IMG/VR virus record: IMGVR_UViG_3300024999_000369 | Coordinates: 1-25,112 of that record | Strand: one strand, 5' to 3' | DNA: 25,112 bases | Source: a virus | Part shown: one piece after another, positions 14,823 to 21,915 of the stretch | Layout: every line of letters starts with the position of its first letter | Numbering within the stretch: the first letter of the stretch is position 1 | Position numbers and translations under genes: made by a program | Notes under the pieces: generated by a model | Databases searched by the model: none | What the model was told of the DNA's origin: nothing | Seen by the model: the letters and a program-made list of their open reading frames with translations, nothing else

Positions 14823-15257
14823 ATGTCGATCATTAACGGCAAGAGTTATGACTGGTCTGATGTAGCTGTGAAGCTTCCGGGGCTTGAGATTGAGGTCCAA
14901 GAAATCTCCTATGATGATGAGCTTGAAAAAGAAGCCGTTTACGGAAAAGGCAGCAGTCCAAGAGGTTACGGTACTGGGAACTATAAAGCATCGGGAAAGA
15001 TCTCGTTTCTCAAAGATGACTTTGATGATCTCGTAAATTACTGCAAGCAGCAGGACGTTTCTCTTTACAAGCTCGTAATACCAAAAATCACTGTCAGCTA
15101 TGCGAATCTATCCCAAAGGACTACTACGGATGAGCTAGACACCGTGACCTTTACGAAGACGAGTCATAAAGATGCCCAGGGAGATAAATCCTTGAAGGTT
15201 GACATGGACTTTATCATTGTTAACGGCATTACTAGGGACGGTTTAAAGGCAGTTTAA
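14823..15257 (+). CDS. Tail tube protein
   Basis: This encodes 144 residues from ATG 14823, which has a strong AAGGAGGG site; the longer frame from 14745 starts within the sheath gene and is rejected. The protein is beta-rich (YDWSDVAVKLPGLEIEVQEISYDD; GTGNYKASGKISF; LKVDMDFIIVNGI), as expected for the tube of a contractile tail. Position after the sheath and before the chaperone agrees with Mu gp40 (gpM). The resemblance in sequence to Mu is slight, so the name relies on size, fold pattern and order. Confidence 0.8.
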   Translation: MSIINGKSYDWSDVAVKLPGLEIEVQEISYDDELEKEAVYGKGSSPRGYGTGNYKASGKISFLKDDFDDLVNYCKQQDVSLYKLVIPKITVSYANLSQRTTTDELDTVTFTKTSHKDAQGDKSLKVDMDFIIVNGITRDGLKAV

Positions 15258-15300
15258 AGAGCGTTAGTCTCAATATAAATGACAAATTGGAGGAAGAAAA

Positions 15301-15630
15301 ATGGATATCGATAACGTGGAAATATATAAGGCTAAATACGGAAAGGTATATTGCGTTAAAGCGACAATTGAGCCGGACGATTCAGCAACCGTTGAGCTTG
15401 ATTACGTTTTTAAAAAACCTGCAACGGCAAGTTATGACCGATATGTAAAGAGCACTTCCCAAAGCCCGACAAAGGCACTCAAGGCGTTTGTCCTAGACAA
15501 CATTATTGCTGAACAGACACAGAAACTTGAGGCCGATCTTGAAGAATACCCTGCCCTCTCCCTTAGTATCGGGGAAAAGCTTTTGAACATGTTGGGGTTG
15601 TCTAAAGACATAAATTTAAAGCAGCTCTAG
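15301..15630 (+). CDS. Tail assembly chaperone, short form (Mu gp41-like)
   Basis: This encodes 109 residues from ATG 15301, with a GGAGG site ten bases upstream. A beta-rich N-terminus (VYCVKATIEPDD) is followed by FKKPATASYDRYVKST and a helical end (LEADLEEYPALSLSIGEKLLNMLGL). The pattern kP-x-x-yDRY with EEYP is typical of chaperones located between tail tube and tape measure, which guard the tape measure during tail assembly. A perfect slippery heptamer sits at 15612-15618, 10 bases before the stop codon at 15628. Slipping back one base would add a second domain ending at 15836. Confidence 0.8.
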   Translation: MDIDNVEIYKAKYGKVYCVKATIEPDDSATVELDYVFKKPATASYDRYVKSTSQSPTKALKAFVLDNIIAEQTQKLEADLEEYPALSLSIGEKLLNMLGLSKDINLKQL

Positions 15631-15836
15631 AGGAGCAGCTCCAGGAGATAAGTACAAATTACATTCAGGCTGGCACCCTAGAAATACACCGATACTTACC
15701 TCCTGCTCTTTTGGAGAAAGCTGTTGCAGTCATGGACATGGACGAATTTTTGAAGGCTCTTGCTCAGGCAAGATACATTCAACAGCTCGAAGAGAATGTA
15801 ATGGCCCGGGCTATTTCGAAAGTATTTTCGGAATAA
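15606..15836 (+). CDS. Tail assembly chaperone, -1 frameshift extension
   Basis: The -1 frame is open from 15606 to a TAA at 15834-15836 and has no ribosome site of its own. Read after slipping at 15612-15618, it adds 72 residues and gives a 178-residue fusion protein. The extension reads ...KFKAALEEQLQEISTNYIQ, HRYLPPALLEKAVAVM, then DEFLKALAQARYIQQLEENVMARAI and SKVFSE. It is helical and charged. Such two-part chaperones, made by a programmed slip just before the tape measure gene, are widespread in tailed phages. The ratio of short to long form matters for tail assembly in lambda (gpG/gpGT). Confidence 0.75.
   Translation, partial: RHKFKAALEEQLQEISTNYIQAGTLEIHRYLPPALLEKAVAVMDMDEFLKALAQARYIQQLEENVMARAISKVFSE
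15612..15618 (+). promoter_or_regulatory. Slippery heptamer A AAT TTA
   Basis: The zero-frame codons are AAT and TTA preceded by A, a perfect X XXY YYZ site of the type used by Rous sarcoma virus gag-pol. A hairpin follows (15621-15627 with 15633-15639, one A-A mismatch) whose loop contains the zero-frame stop codon TAG. The -1 frame is blocked by a TAA at 15603-15605, so the slip must occur after it. Confidence 0.8.
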
Positions 15837-15872
15837 AAAAGAACCGGCCTCGTTAAAAGGTCGGTTCTTTTC
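15837..15872. terminator. Bidirectional terminator between chaperone and moron
   Basis: A 13-bp stem (15837-15849 with 15859-15871, one G-T pair) closes a 9-base loop and has a run of Ts on the right for the plus strand and a run of As (Ts on the minus strand) on the left. It can end the tail chaperone transcript and the opposing moron transcript. The moron stop codon lies in the loop. Confidence 0.85.
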
Positions 15873-16098
15873 TTGAAATCCAGCTTTTGTATAAGATTGT
15901 GGCGTGTTTCGCAGTCTTAAAGAGACTTTCCTTCTTCTTGTCATGATGCTTGCCTATGGTGAACTGATTGCCGACCCAAAGGCAATATGGGATCACATAG
16001 ATAGTAAGCGGTACAAAGATAACAACTGATATTACGACACCAGCACCAAGGGCGAAAAGGACGATATAAAAAAGACCCGTTAAAAGAAGCATGATCAT
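15853..16098 (-). CDS. Small membrane protein on the opposite strand (moron candidate)
   Basis: This 81-residue protein is the only gene on the minus strand and stands inside the tail operon, between the chaperone and tape measure. ATG 16098 has a perfect GGAGGG site seven bases upstream (16111-16106); the longer frame from 16131 would run across it. Residues about 3-43 form one long or two short membrane spans (LLLTGLFYIVLFALGAGVVISVVIFVPL..., then IYVIPYCLWVG). A basic tail follows (GKHHDKKKESLFKTAKHATILYKSWISRK), likely on the cytoplasmic side. It has its own candidate promoter and shares a bidirectional terminator. Such genes (morons) are often expressed in the lysogen, for example to exclude related phages. 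No function can be read from the sequence. Confidence 0.7.
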   Translation of the reverse strand: MIMLLLTGLFYIVLFALGAGVVISVVIFVPLTIYVIPYCLWVGNQFTIGKHHDKKKESLFKTAKHATILYKSWISRKEPTF

Positions 16099-16121
16099 GA
16101 TTGAACCCTCCTTTTTATTTG

Positions 16122-16130
16122 AATATACCA
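16122..16130 (-). promoter_or_regulatory. Extended -10 promoter candidate for the moron
   Basis: On the minus strand the bases 16130-16122 read TGGTATATT, a TGN plus TATATT extended -10 element. Transcription would begin around 16115, directly before the GGAGGG of the moron. There is no clear -35. On the plus strand the same region offers TTGAAC (16101-16106), 17 bases, then TATACC (16124-16129), which could be a weak promoter for the tape measure gene. Confidence 0.35.
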
Positions 16131-16169
16131 TAGTTTAACATTTTTATACAGGGGGGTGAAGAAAATAGT

Positions 16170-18686
16170 GTGAGCTTAGATACGGTTTTTAAGTTAAGTG
16201 TAATTGTTGGCATGATCGATCGTTTATCAGGCCCCATGGCGAGAGTCGGGTCCACCGTGGATAGTTCCGTTGGAAAAATCGAAAAGCTCAATCAGTCCTT
16301 TAATAATATGGCGAAGACAGGGATTGCAATTGCTGGCGTTGGGAGCCAGATCGCGGGGGCTATGATCGCCCCTGTTACAGCTACCTTTGGAACAAGAAAA
16401 GCTCTCGGAGAATTAAAATCAGTTGGAGTCAAGGATTTAAAAACACTCGAAAATGCTGCAAAAAGCTTTTCGGATACGTGGGCAGGAACAACGAAAGCTG
16501 ATTTTATTGGCGCTGCATACGACATTAAATCTGGAATTGCTTCTTTGAGTGATGAGGCGGTCGGTAAATACACAGAGATTGCAGGTATAACCGCCAAGGG
16601 AACAAAGGCGACTACCGCAGAGATGACCAGTCTCTTCGCAACTGGGTATGGTATCTATAAAGGGTTTTATAAGGATATGTCCGATATTGATTTCGGAGAA
16701 ATGTTTGCAGCTGGGATTGGTAATACTGCTAATATTTTTAAAACTGACGGAGCTAGTATGGCACAGGCTATCTCTGGATTGGGAGCAGCTGCAACGTCAG
16801 CAAAGGTCCCAATGGAAGAACAATTTGCCATACTTGGAATGCTGCAAGCCACCATGAGTGGAGGCGAAGCCGGTACTAAATACGCAGCCTTTATTGGATC
16901 GGCTGCTAAAGCCGGAGAAACTTTGGGTCTAAAGTTCACTGATGCCAATAAACAGCTTTTGAGTATGCCTGAAATCCTCGGTTTACTGAAAGGTAAATTC
17001 GGTGAAACAATGGATTCTGCGGAAAAGATGAAGTTGGTAGAGGCTTTCGGAACCGATGAAGCTGTAGATATGGTCGACTTGCTGTATAACAAAACAGGGG
17101 ATCTCCAAAGTGGCATCCTATCTGTATACGGAGCCATGGGGAATGGTGTTAACGAAGTTCGCGCTATGGCAAATGCAATAAATGATACTGAGCCTGACAA
17201 ATTCACGGTATTACAGCAGCGGCTTCACAATGTAGGTGAAGAAGTTGGAAATACTCTATTACCAACCTTCAATCAATTACTCGATCGTGGCGGTCAGGTA
17301 ATCGACAAAGTGGGTGCTTGGATAGGAAAAAATCAGGATCTTGTCAGGGTTATTTCTTTAACTGTAATTACAATTTCTATCATTTTAGCGGTTCTAGGAG
17401 TGTTTATTGCGGGTTTTGGGGCACTTGGACTAGTAGTTACAAAGACTGCTGGGGGAATTGTTAACTTCGTAGTAACATTGAAAAAAATACCTGACATGCT
17501 AACTACTATTCGAATTCAGGCCATGTACGCAGGAGACTCACTCAAGGCAGCTTTTGGAGGAGTTAAAAGCTTTGCTTCCTCAGCAGCAACGGGCATCAAG
17601 AATGTTTCTACATCAATCTTTAACATGGCAAGAGCTGCTGCGGTCAACGGAGCGACAGCCGTAAAGAACTTTGTAGTCAGCTTAGTTCAAATGGCTAGAC
17701 AAGCAGTTACAACAGCAGTCACCGCAATGCCTGGTCTGATAGCCTCAGTATGGGCTTTCACAGTGGCTCTCCTGGCTAATCCTATGACTTGGGTTGTTAT
17801 CGGTATCGTGGCTTTAATAGCAGCCCTGGTACTCTTGTGGCAGAACTGGGATAGCGTCGTGAGCTTTTTCTCTAATAGTTGGCCTAAGATTACTGGTGCT
17901 TTTTCAAGTGGAATCCAATCAGTTAAGGATTTCATAACCGGGTCTTTGGCATGGTTTAAGGAGTCAGGAGCTAAGGTTCTTACAACCTTCACAGAGGGAA
18001 TCACAAGTGCGGTGTCAGCCCCGGTAAACGCTGTAAAAGGTGCATTGGGAAAGATTAGGGAGATGTTGCCATTTTCAGATGCTCATGTAGGACCTTTATC
18101 AGAATTAACGTTATCAGGACGGAGAGTATTTGAAACCATAACTAGCGGTATGATTAAGACCAAGAATCTTCCTGCGGATGTAACAGAGCAAGCCTTTAAT
18201 GGCGTCAGTTTGGCTGCTACTCTAGCAGTCGCACCGGCACCAGACCCAGTACCAACTCCTACCTCGGCTCTTACTCCATCCCCTGTTGCTACTCCGGCTA
18301 TCGTTCCAGCAGTCGCACAGGAACCAGCCCCAATACCAACTCCTACCCAGGCTCTTACTCCGGCCCCTGTTGCTACTCCGGCTATCGTTCCGGCAGTCGC
18401 ACTGTCACCAGACCCAGTACCAACTCCTACCTCGGCTCTTGCTCAAAGTCCTACTAATGTGACATCTCGTGAAGAAGTTAAAAAGGTTAACATAAAGGAA
18501 ATCACAAGAGAAAAAGCGGAGAACAATCAAAGCTCTAAAGACAAAGAAAAGGCAACTATCATCGAAAAATTAATCATTCAGGTGGATATTAACAAGCTCA
18601 AGGATCTCCCGATGCTCTTTAAATTACTCAAAGAAATCGAAGACTACACGAACGGTAACGGAAGCGATCTGGTTGGGGAGGGATAA
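16170..18686 (+). CDS. Tail tape measure protein
   Basis: This 838-residue protein starts at GTG 16170 after GGGGGGTGA at about 16151-16159. The N-terminal region (MSLDTVFKLSVIVGMIDRLSGPMARVGSTV) and the TP901-type core (GAAYDIKSGIASLSDEAVGKYTEIAGI..., LGAAATSAKVPMEEQFAILG) mark it as the tape measure, which sets tail length and is ejected ahead of the DNA. Hydrophobic segments are at residues about 392-424 and 522-556 (NPMTWVVIGIVALIAALVLLW). Residues 686-761 contain a Pro/Ala/Thr-rich tandem repeat, and a charged helical end follows. The tail-chaperone genes lie directly upstream, as usual, but separated by the antisense moron and its terminator. Confidence 0.93.
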   Translation: MSLDTVFKLSVIVGMIDRLSGPMARVGSTVDSSVGKIEKLNQSFNNMAKTGIAIAGVGSQIAGAMIAPVTATFGTRKALGELKSVGVKDLKTLENAAKSFSDTWAGTTKADFIGAAYDIKSGIASLSDEAVGKYTEIAGITAKGTKATTAEMTSLFATGYGIYKGFYKDMSDIDFGEMFAAGIGNTANIFKTDGASMAQAISGLGAAATSAKVPMEEQFAILGMLQATMSGGEAGTKYAAFIGSAAKAGETLGLKFTDANKQLLSMPEILGLLKGKFGETMDSAEKMKLVEAFGTDEAVDMVDLLYNKTGDLQSGILSVYGAMGNGVNEVRAMANAINDTEPDKFTVLQQRLHNVGEEVGNTLLPTFNQLLDRGGQVIDKVGAWIGKNQDLVRVISLTVITISIILAVLGVFIAGFGALGLVVTKTAGGIVNFVVTLKKIPDMLTTIRIQAMYAGDSLKAAFGGVKSFASSAATGIKNVSTSIFNMARAAAVNGATAVKNFVVSLVQMARQAVTTAVTAMPGLIASVWAFTVALLANPMTWVVIGIVALIAALVLLWQNWDSVVSFFSNSWPKITGAFSSGIQSVKDFITGSLAWFKESGAKVLTTFTEGITSAVSAPVNAVKGALGKIREMLPFSDAHVGPLSELTLSGRRVFETITSGMIKTKNLPADVTEQAFNGVSLAATLAVAPAPDPVPTPTSALTPSPVATPAIVPAVAQEPAPIPTPTQALTPAPVATPAIVPAVALSPDPVPTPTSALAQSPTNVTSREEVKKVNIKEITREKAENNQSSKDKEKATIIEKLIIQVDINKLKDLPMLFKLLKEIEDYTNGNGSDLVGEG
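18225..18452 (+). repeat. 84-bp tandem repeats in the tape measure gene
   Basis: GCAGTCGCAC recurs at 18225, 18309 and 18393, giving two full 84-bp units and about two thirds of a third. Each unit codes for 28 residues, beginning AVA and including PTPT-ALTP-PVATPAIVP. The period is a multiple of three, so copy number can change without shifting the reading frame. Confidence 0.9.
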
Positions 18687-18688
18687 CC

Positions 18689-19309
18689 TTGATATACCTT
18701 GATGAGAGTACCATAAAGATCGGGGGGGTTATCCTCCCTGGTCTCTTCAAAAGCATTGAAATTAAGAGCGATGCCTTGATTGAGGAACAAACGGTTGAAG
18801 GCAGAACTGAAAAGCCAAAACAAGCTACCGGATATGAGGATGCAAAAATAAACGTGGAGCTTCTCATTTATGATGGTCCTGAACTTACGAAGCTACAGAA
18901 GCTTGAAGCGATTCAAAACCTCTTTAAGAAAAGCGGTCAGGCAAAGCCCGTTGTGTACGAAATGGTCAATGAACATACGGCGGTCAGAGGAGTAACACAA
19001 GTTATCTTTAAAAACCTAACAACTAAAGAGCAAAACAAAAACGACGAGCTTTCAGTCATGATTGAGCTTTGGGAGTATGTTGCAATGACTATTACTGCCA
19101 CAGAAACCTCAAGCTCGGCAAGCTCAGCAGCTTCGAAGGCAAAGAGTACCTCAGCGGCCAATGCAACTATATCGACTGAATACCAGGGCTACTTAAGCAA
19201 CCGAGGAGCAGCTCCAAAAATTCAAGATAAGACATCTAATACGGCTGCAACAGATGATGCTGATACTCTATCATTTAGGGAAAAAATGAGGCTAATAGAG
19301 CAATATTAA
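18689..19309 (+). CDS. Tail/baseplate protein at the Mu gp43 position
   Basis: This 206-residue protein begins at TTG 18689, with a GGGGAGGG site at 18675-18682. Residues 1-130 form an alpha/beta domain (IKIGGVILPGLFKSIEIKSD, EGRTEKPKQATGYEDAKINVELLIYDG, VYEMVNEHTAVRGVTQVIFKNL) of a kind seen in tail proteins that bridge the tape measure and baseplate of Firmicute phages. Then comes a Ser/Ala-rich linker (about 138-163) and a short polar end. It stands where Mu has gp43 (gpN). I cannot show homology to gpN, and the linker suggests a flexible tail or a lost second domain. Confidence 0.6.
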   Translation: MIYLDESTIKIGGVILPGLFKSIEIKSDALIEEQTVEGRTEKPKQATGYEDAKINVELLIYDGPELTKLQKLEAIQNLFKKSGQAKPVVYEMVNEHTAVRGVTQVIFKNLTTKEQNKNDELSVMIELWEYVAMTITATETSSSASSAASKAKSTSAANATISTEYQGYLSNRGAAPKIQDKTSNTAATDDADTLSFREKMRLIEQY

Positions 19310-19319
19310 ACGAGGTGAA

Positions 19320-20078
19320 ATGGTGGAAAAAAGCGAGCTCTTTTATCCTGAGATCAGTGTAAATATCGGGGGATATTTTTTTAAAAAGGGCATTGAAATC
19401 GAAGCTTACTCCTCAAAGAATTCATACTTCGATTGGGCAAAAGTTAGATTCACACAGCAGTTTAATCAAAAGATTACCCTTAATAAAAAGGATAAATCCT
19501 TAATTAGACTGGGTTATGATGGGGTTCTCGATGAAGTCTTTGAAGGGTATGTAGTCAATCCAATGAGCGAAGGAAGCTTCTCGAACGAAGTTATTTTGAA
19601 GGATGAAATGATATTCTTAGAAGAGACTTACATCACAAATACTTTTCTAAATGCGACACCACAAGAAATACTTAATTTCTGCCTAAACAAGGCAGGAATA
19701 ATAAAGATGAAGATAACCTCGAAGACTTTTCAAAAGCGAAAAACGATACCGATCTTCCGAAAGAATGTAATATCAGTCATCGAAGAGATCCACGCTATAT
19801 GGAAGATCAAAGAAGAATTCTTTTTCCTCGAAGGCGTGTTCTACTGGGGAGAAAAGCCGGAGCAAAAGAAAGTATACGAGTTTGAATATGCAGTTAATAT
19901 CATATCCCTCGAAAGACCAGGAGGAGTTTGGGAGCTTGAAACTGTATCCGCGCCCTTCATCAAGCACTCACAAAGAATCATTGTAAGGCACCCGAAAATA
20001 TCCGGGGAATTTGAAACCAAGAAGGTTGTCTTCACGACAAATGAAACGGGATTTATTCGAACCTATATTTACTTCTAA
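19320..20078 (+). CDS. Baseplate hub protein (Mu gp44 / P2 gpD-like)
   Basis: This 252-residue protein follows the usual gp44 pattern. The N-terminal part (residues about 5-90) has strands like ISVNIGGYFFKKGIEIEAYSS and WAKVRFTQQF, then VFEGYVVNP. Residues about 105-160 form the middle domain (TNTFLNATPQEILNFCLNKAGI). The C-terminal half is beta-rich. Hub proteins form the central ring of the baseplate under the tube and hold the spike. Start is ATG 19320 or GTG 19323; a GAGGTG site at 19312-19317 is better spaced for GTG 19323. The spike and wedge genes follow. Confidence 0.75.
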   Translation: MVEKSELFYPEISVNIGGYFFKKGIEIEAYSSKNSYFDWAKVRFTQQFNQKITLNKKDKSLIRLGYDGVLDEVFEGYVVNPMSEGSFSNEVILKDEMIFLEETYITNTFLNATPQEILNFCLNKAGIIKMKITSKTFQKRKTIPIFRKNVISVIEEIHAIWKIKEEFFFLEGVFYWGEKPEQKKVYEFEYAVNIISLERPGGVWELETVSAPFIKHSQRIIVRHPKISGEFETKKVVFTTNETGFIRTYIYF

Positions 20079-20090
20079 GGAGGGAGAGCT

Positions 20091-20375
20091 GTGTTGGAGC
20101 AGATGATCAAAAATGTCATCGAAAAGCTTATTCAGGTAAGATATCAACATGTAAAGCTCCCTGCCACTGTTTACGCAAAGATCACAAAAGCACAAGAATA
20201 CCCGGATTATTACATGTATAATCTCAAAATACTTGACGAAAACAAAGCGATTAACACAAGCTTTCCTGAGATACTGGAGGTAAAGTCCAAGGAAAAGCTT
20301 GATTACGGAGATGTTGCGGCGGTAGTTCTCCTGTATGGTAAGCTCGATGTTTTTGTAGTCGGGAAGGTGATTTGA
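20091..20375 (+). CDS. Baseplate spike-type OB-fold protein (gp45/gpV-like)
   Basis: This 94-residue protein starts at GTG 20091 after an excellent AAGGAGGGAG site (20077-20086). A helical start (residues 1-20) is followed by a five-strand pattern, LPATVYAKITKAQEYPDYYMYNLKILDENK, then KLDYGDVAAVVLLYGKLDVFVVGKVI, with the hydrophobic and turn spacing of an OB fold. It is shorter than Mu gp45 or P2 gpV and lacks their long spike helix and tip, so it may be only the hub-facing part. The position between hub and gp46-like genes supports a spike or spike-adaptor role. Confidence 0.6.
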   Translation: MLEQMIKNVIEKLIQVRYQHVKLPATVYAKITKAQEYPDYYMYNLKILDENKAINTSFPEILEVKSKEKLDYGDVAAVVLLYGKLDVFVVGKVI

Positions 20376-20785
20376 TGGCAGGTCTATACGATACAGATAT
20401 TAAACTAGATGATAATTGGCAGTTGACTCCTGCTACAAATGGCGACGCTCCCCTCGTTTCAAATGCGGAGTGCATCATCCAGGACATCCGGCTCGAAGCT
20501 TCATCCCAAGAAGGAGAACTCTTTTATGACCGAGATTGGGGATGGTCGCTGCTTGACTTTATTCAGGCACTAGATGATGATCTGACGAGGCTTGAGATCG
20601 AACAAAGGGTCAAGATGAAGCTCTCAAAAAGAGAATCCATTGACAATGGAACGATCAAAACAAAGCTTGAGTTCAATAGTGACACAATCTTTATCCGAGT
20701 ATCTTTCAAATTTATCAATGACTTAGCTCAGTACAACTTGGATGTTGCGCTGGATCGGGTCAAGGTTGAGGTTGTGATCGTATGA
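20375..20785 (+). CDS. Baseplate wedge protein (Mu gp46 / gpW / T4 gp25-like)
   Basis: This 136-residue protein starts at ATG 20375, sharing the TGATG overlap with the previous stop and using GGGAAGGTGA at 20361-20370; a TTG at 20372 is less likely. The sequence has the gp25-like pattern: an N-terminal IKLDDNWQLTPATNGDAPLVSNAECIIQDI, then EGELFYDRDWGWSLLDFIQALDDD and IEQRVKMKLSKRESI. Strands follow at the end. T4 gp25-like proteins are part of the wedge that polymerises sheath. It partly overlaps the baseplate J gene (20782). Confidence 0.85.
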   Translation: MAGLYDTDIKLDDNWQLTPATNGDAPLVSNAECIIQDIRLEASSQEGELFYDRDWGWSLLDFIQALDDDLTRLEIEQRVKMKLSKRESIDNGTIKTKLEFNSDTIFIRVSFKFINDLAQYNLDVALDRVKVEVVIV

Positions 20786-21912
20786 TTGATGATAAAATAC
20801 TAGACGAGATCCTCCCAGTGCCGGACATAAACGAGCTGAAGAACTCAATCCAGGATGAGTTAGCTTCAGAAGGTTTTACGATAACGAACTTCAGTTCAGG
20901 GGGCGTTTTCTATACTCTATTGATGATACTCCTCCGAATACGAATTGAGTTGGTCAAGCTCTTAAGGGGTGTAGTTAACAACACTTTTGCCTCACATGCT
21001 CAGGATGTGTGGATGGAGCTTAAGGCAGCAGATTTCTCGAAGAAGCTAAAGCAGCCAACAAAAACAAGTGGATATGTAACCATCGAGAGGGATGCTCCTG
21101 GAGATGCGGTCAAGATTGCTAAAGGAGACGTGTTCAAAACAGAGCAAGACATTAATGGCGATGAGCTCCGCTTCTTGGTAGTAGAGGATGCAATTCTTCA
21201 AACCGATTCCTTAAGTCAGAAGGTTCTTGTGATGGCTGAAACAACGGGCGCAAAATATAATGTTCCTCCTGGACAAATAACAAAGTCCCTCACTCACATC
21301 GAAGGTGTTGACAGGATATCCAATGCCTCCGATTGGCTCGTTCAAGAAGGAAGCGACACTGAGGATATTGAGAGTTTGAGAACAAGAACTCTCAATTCAT
21401 GGGCAGAACTTTCAACTAATCCTATTAGTGATAAATACAAGAATGTTTGTGAAGCAGTTGAAGGAGTCCTGTTTGTAAGAGTTGATGACATGCATCCTCG
21501 GGGTCAAGGAACAATTGATATAATAGTGACTTCTCCGGCAGGAGCTGCAACCCAAGGCTTACTTGATAAAGTGGAAGTTGAAGCTATCACAATAAAAGGG
21601 CCGTATGATAACTTACTCATAAAGTCATCAGAGGTCGTGCAGCAGGACATTGAAATTGTTATATTCATTGCAGAAGATGCAAGTGATGAAGGCATCGTGG
21701 AAAGAGCTGAAGAAATTATCACTGCGCTGCTGGTGGTCAGTAAGGATAGAGAATTAAACAATTTATACCTAGATGACATTAGATATGCACTGAAAAACGA
21801 AATCAAAGTTTACAAGAAAACAAACATCGTGTCCCCTGCTGATGACGTGATCCTAAGCAATGACAAGGTTATTATGCTTGGTTTACTCAATATAAGTGTT
21901 GAGTGGGTGTAA
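20782..21912 (+). CDS. Baseplate J-like protein (Mu gp47-like)
   Basis: This 376-residue protein begins at ATG 20782, overlapping the previous TGA by four bases. Baseplate J features are an N-terminal helical domain (FTITNFSSGGVFYTLLMILL), the strands GYVTIERDAPGDAVKIAKGDVFKT, DTEDIESLRTRTLNSW and, later, DDMHPRGQGTIDIIVTSPAG. It forms part of the wedges around the hub and cooperates with the gp46 and gp48-like proteins. The sequence is uninterrupted and of usual length. Confidence 0.93.
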   Translation: MIDDKILDEILPVPDINELKNSIQDELASEGFTITNFSSGGVFYTLLMILLRIRIELVKLLRGVVNNTFASHAQDVWMELKAADFSKKLKQPTKTSGYVTIERDAPGDAVKIAKGDVFKTEQDINGDELRFLVVEDAILQTDSLSQKVLVMAETTGAKYNVPPGQITKSLTHIEGVDRISNASDWLVQEGSDTEDIESLRTRTLNSWAELSTNPISDKYKNVCEAVEGVLFVRVDDMHPRGQGTIDIIVTSPAGAATQGLLDKVEVEAITIKGPYDNLLIKSSEVVQQDIEIVIFIAEDASDEGIVERAEEIITALLVVSKDRELNNLYLDDIRYALKNEIKVYKKTNIVSPADDVILSNDKVIMLGLLNISVEWV

Positions 21913-21915
21913 GCT

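Noticed and set aside
15606-15836. Chaperone gene broken by a frameshift mutation
   Set aside because: A perfect slippery heptamer and hairpin at the exact join, and the usual location of such slips, make a programmed event more likely than a mutation.
16667-17206. A 179-residue minus-strand frame in the tape measure gene
   Set aside because: It is antisense to the well supported tape measure core, is rich in Ser/Ala/Pro as typical for shadows, and lacks a ribosome site.
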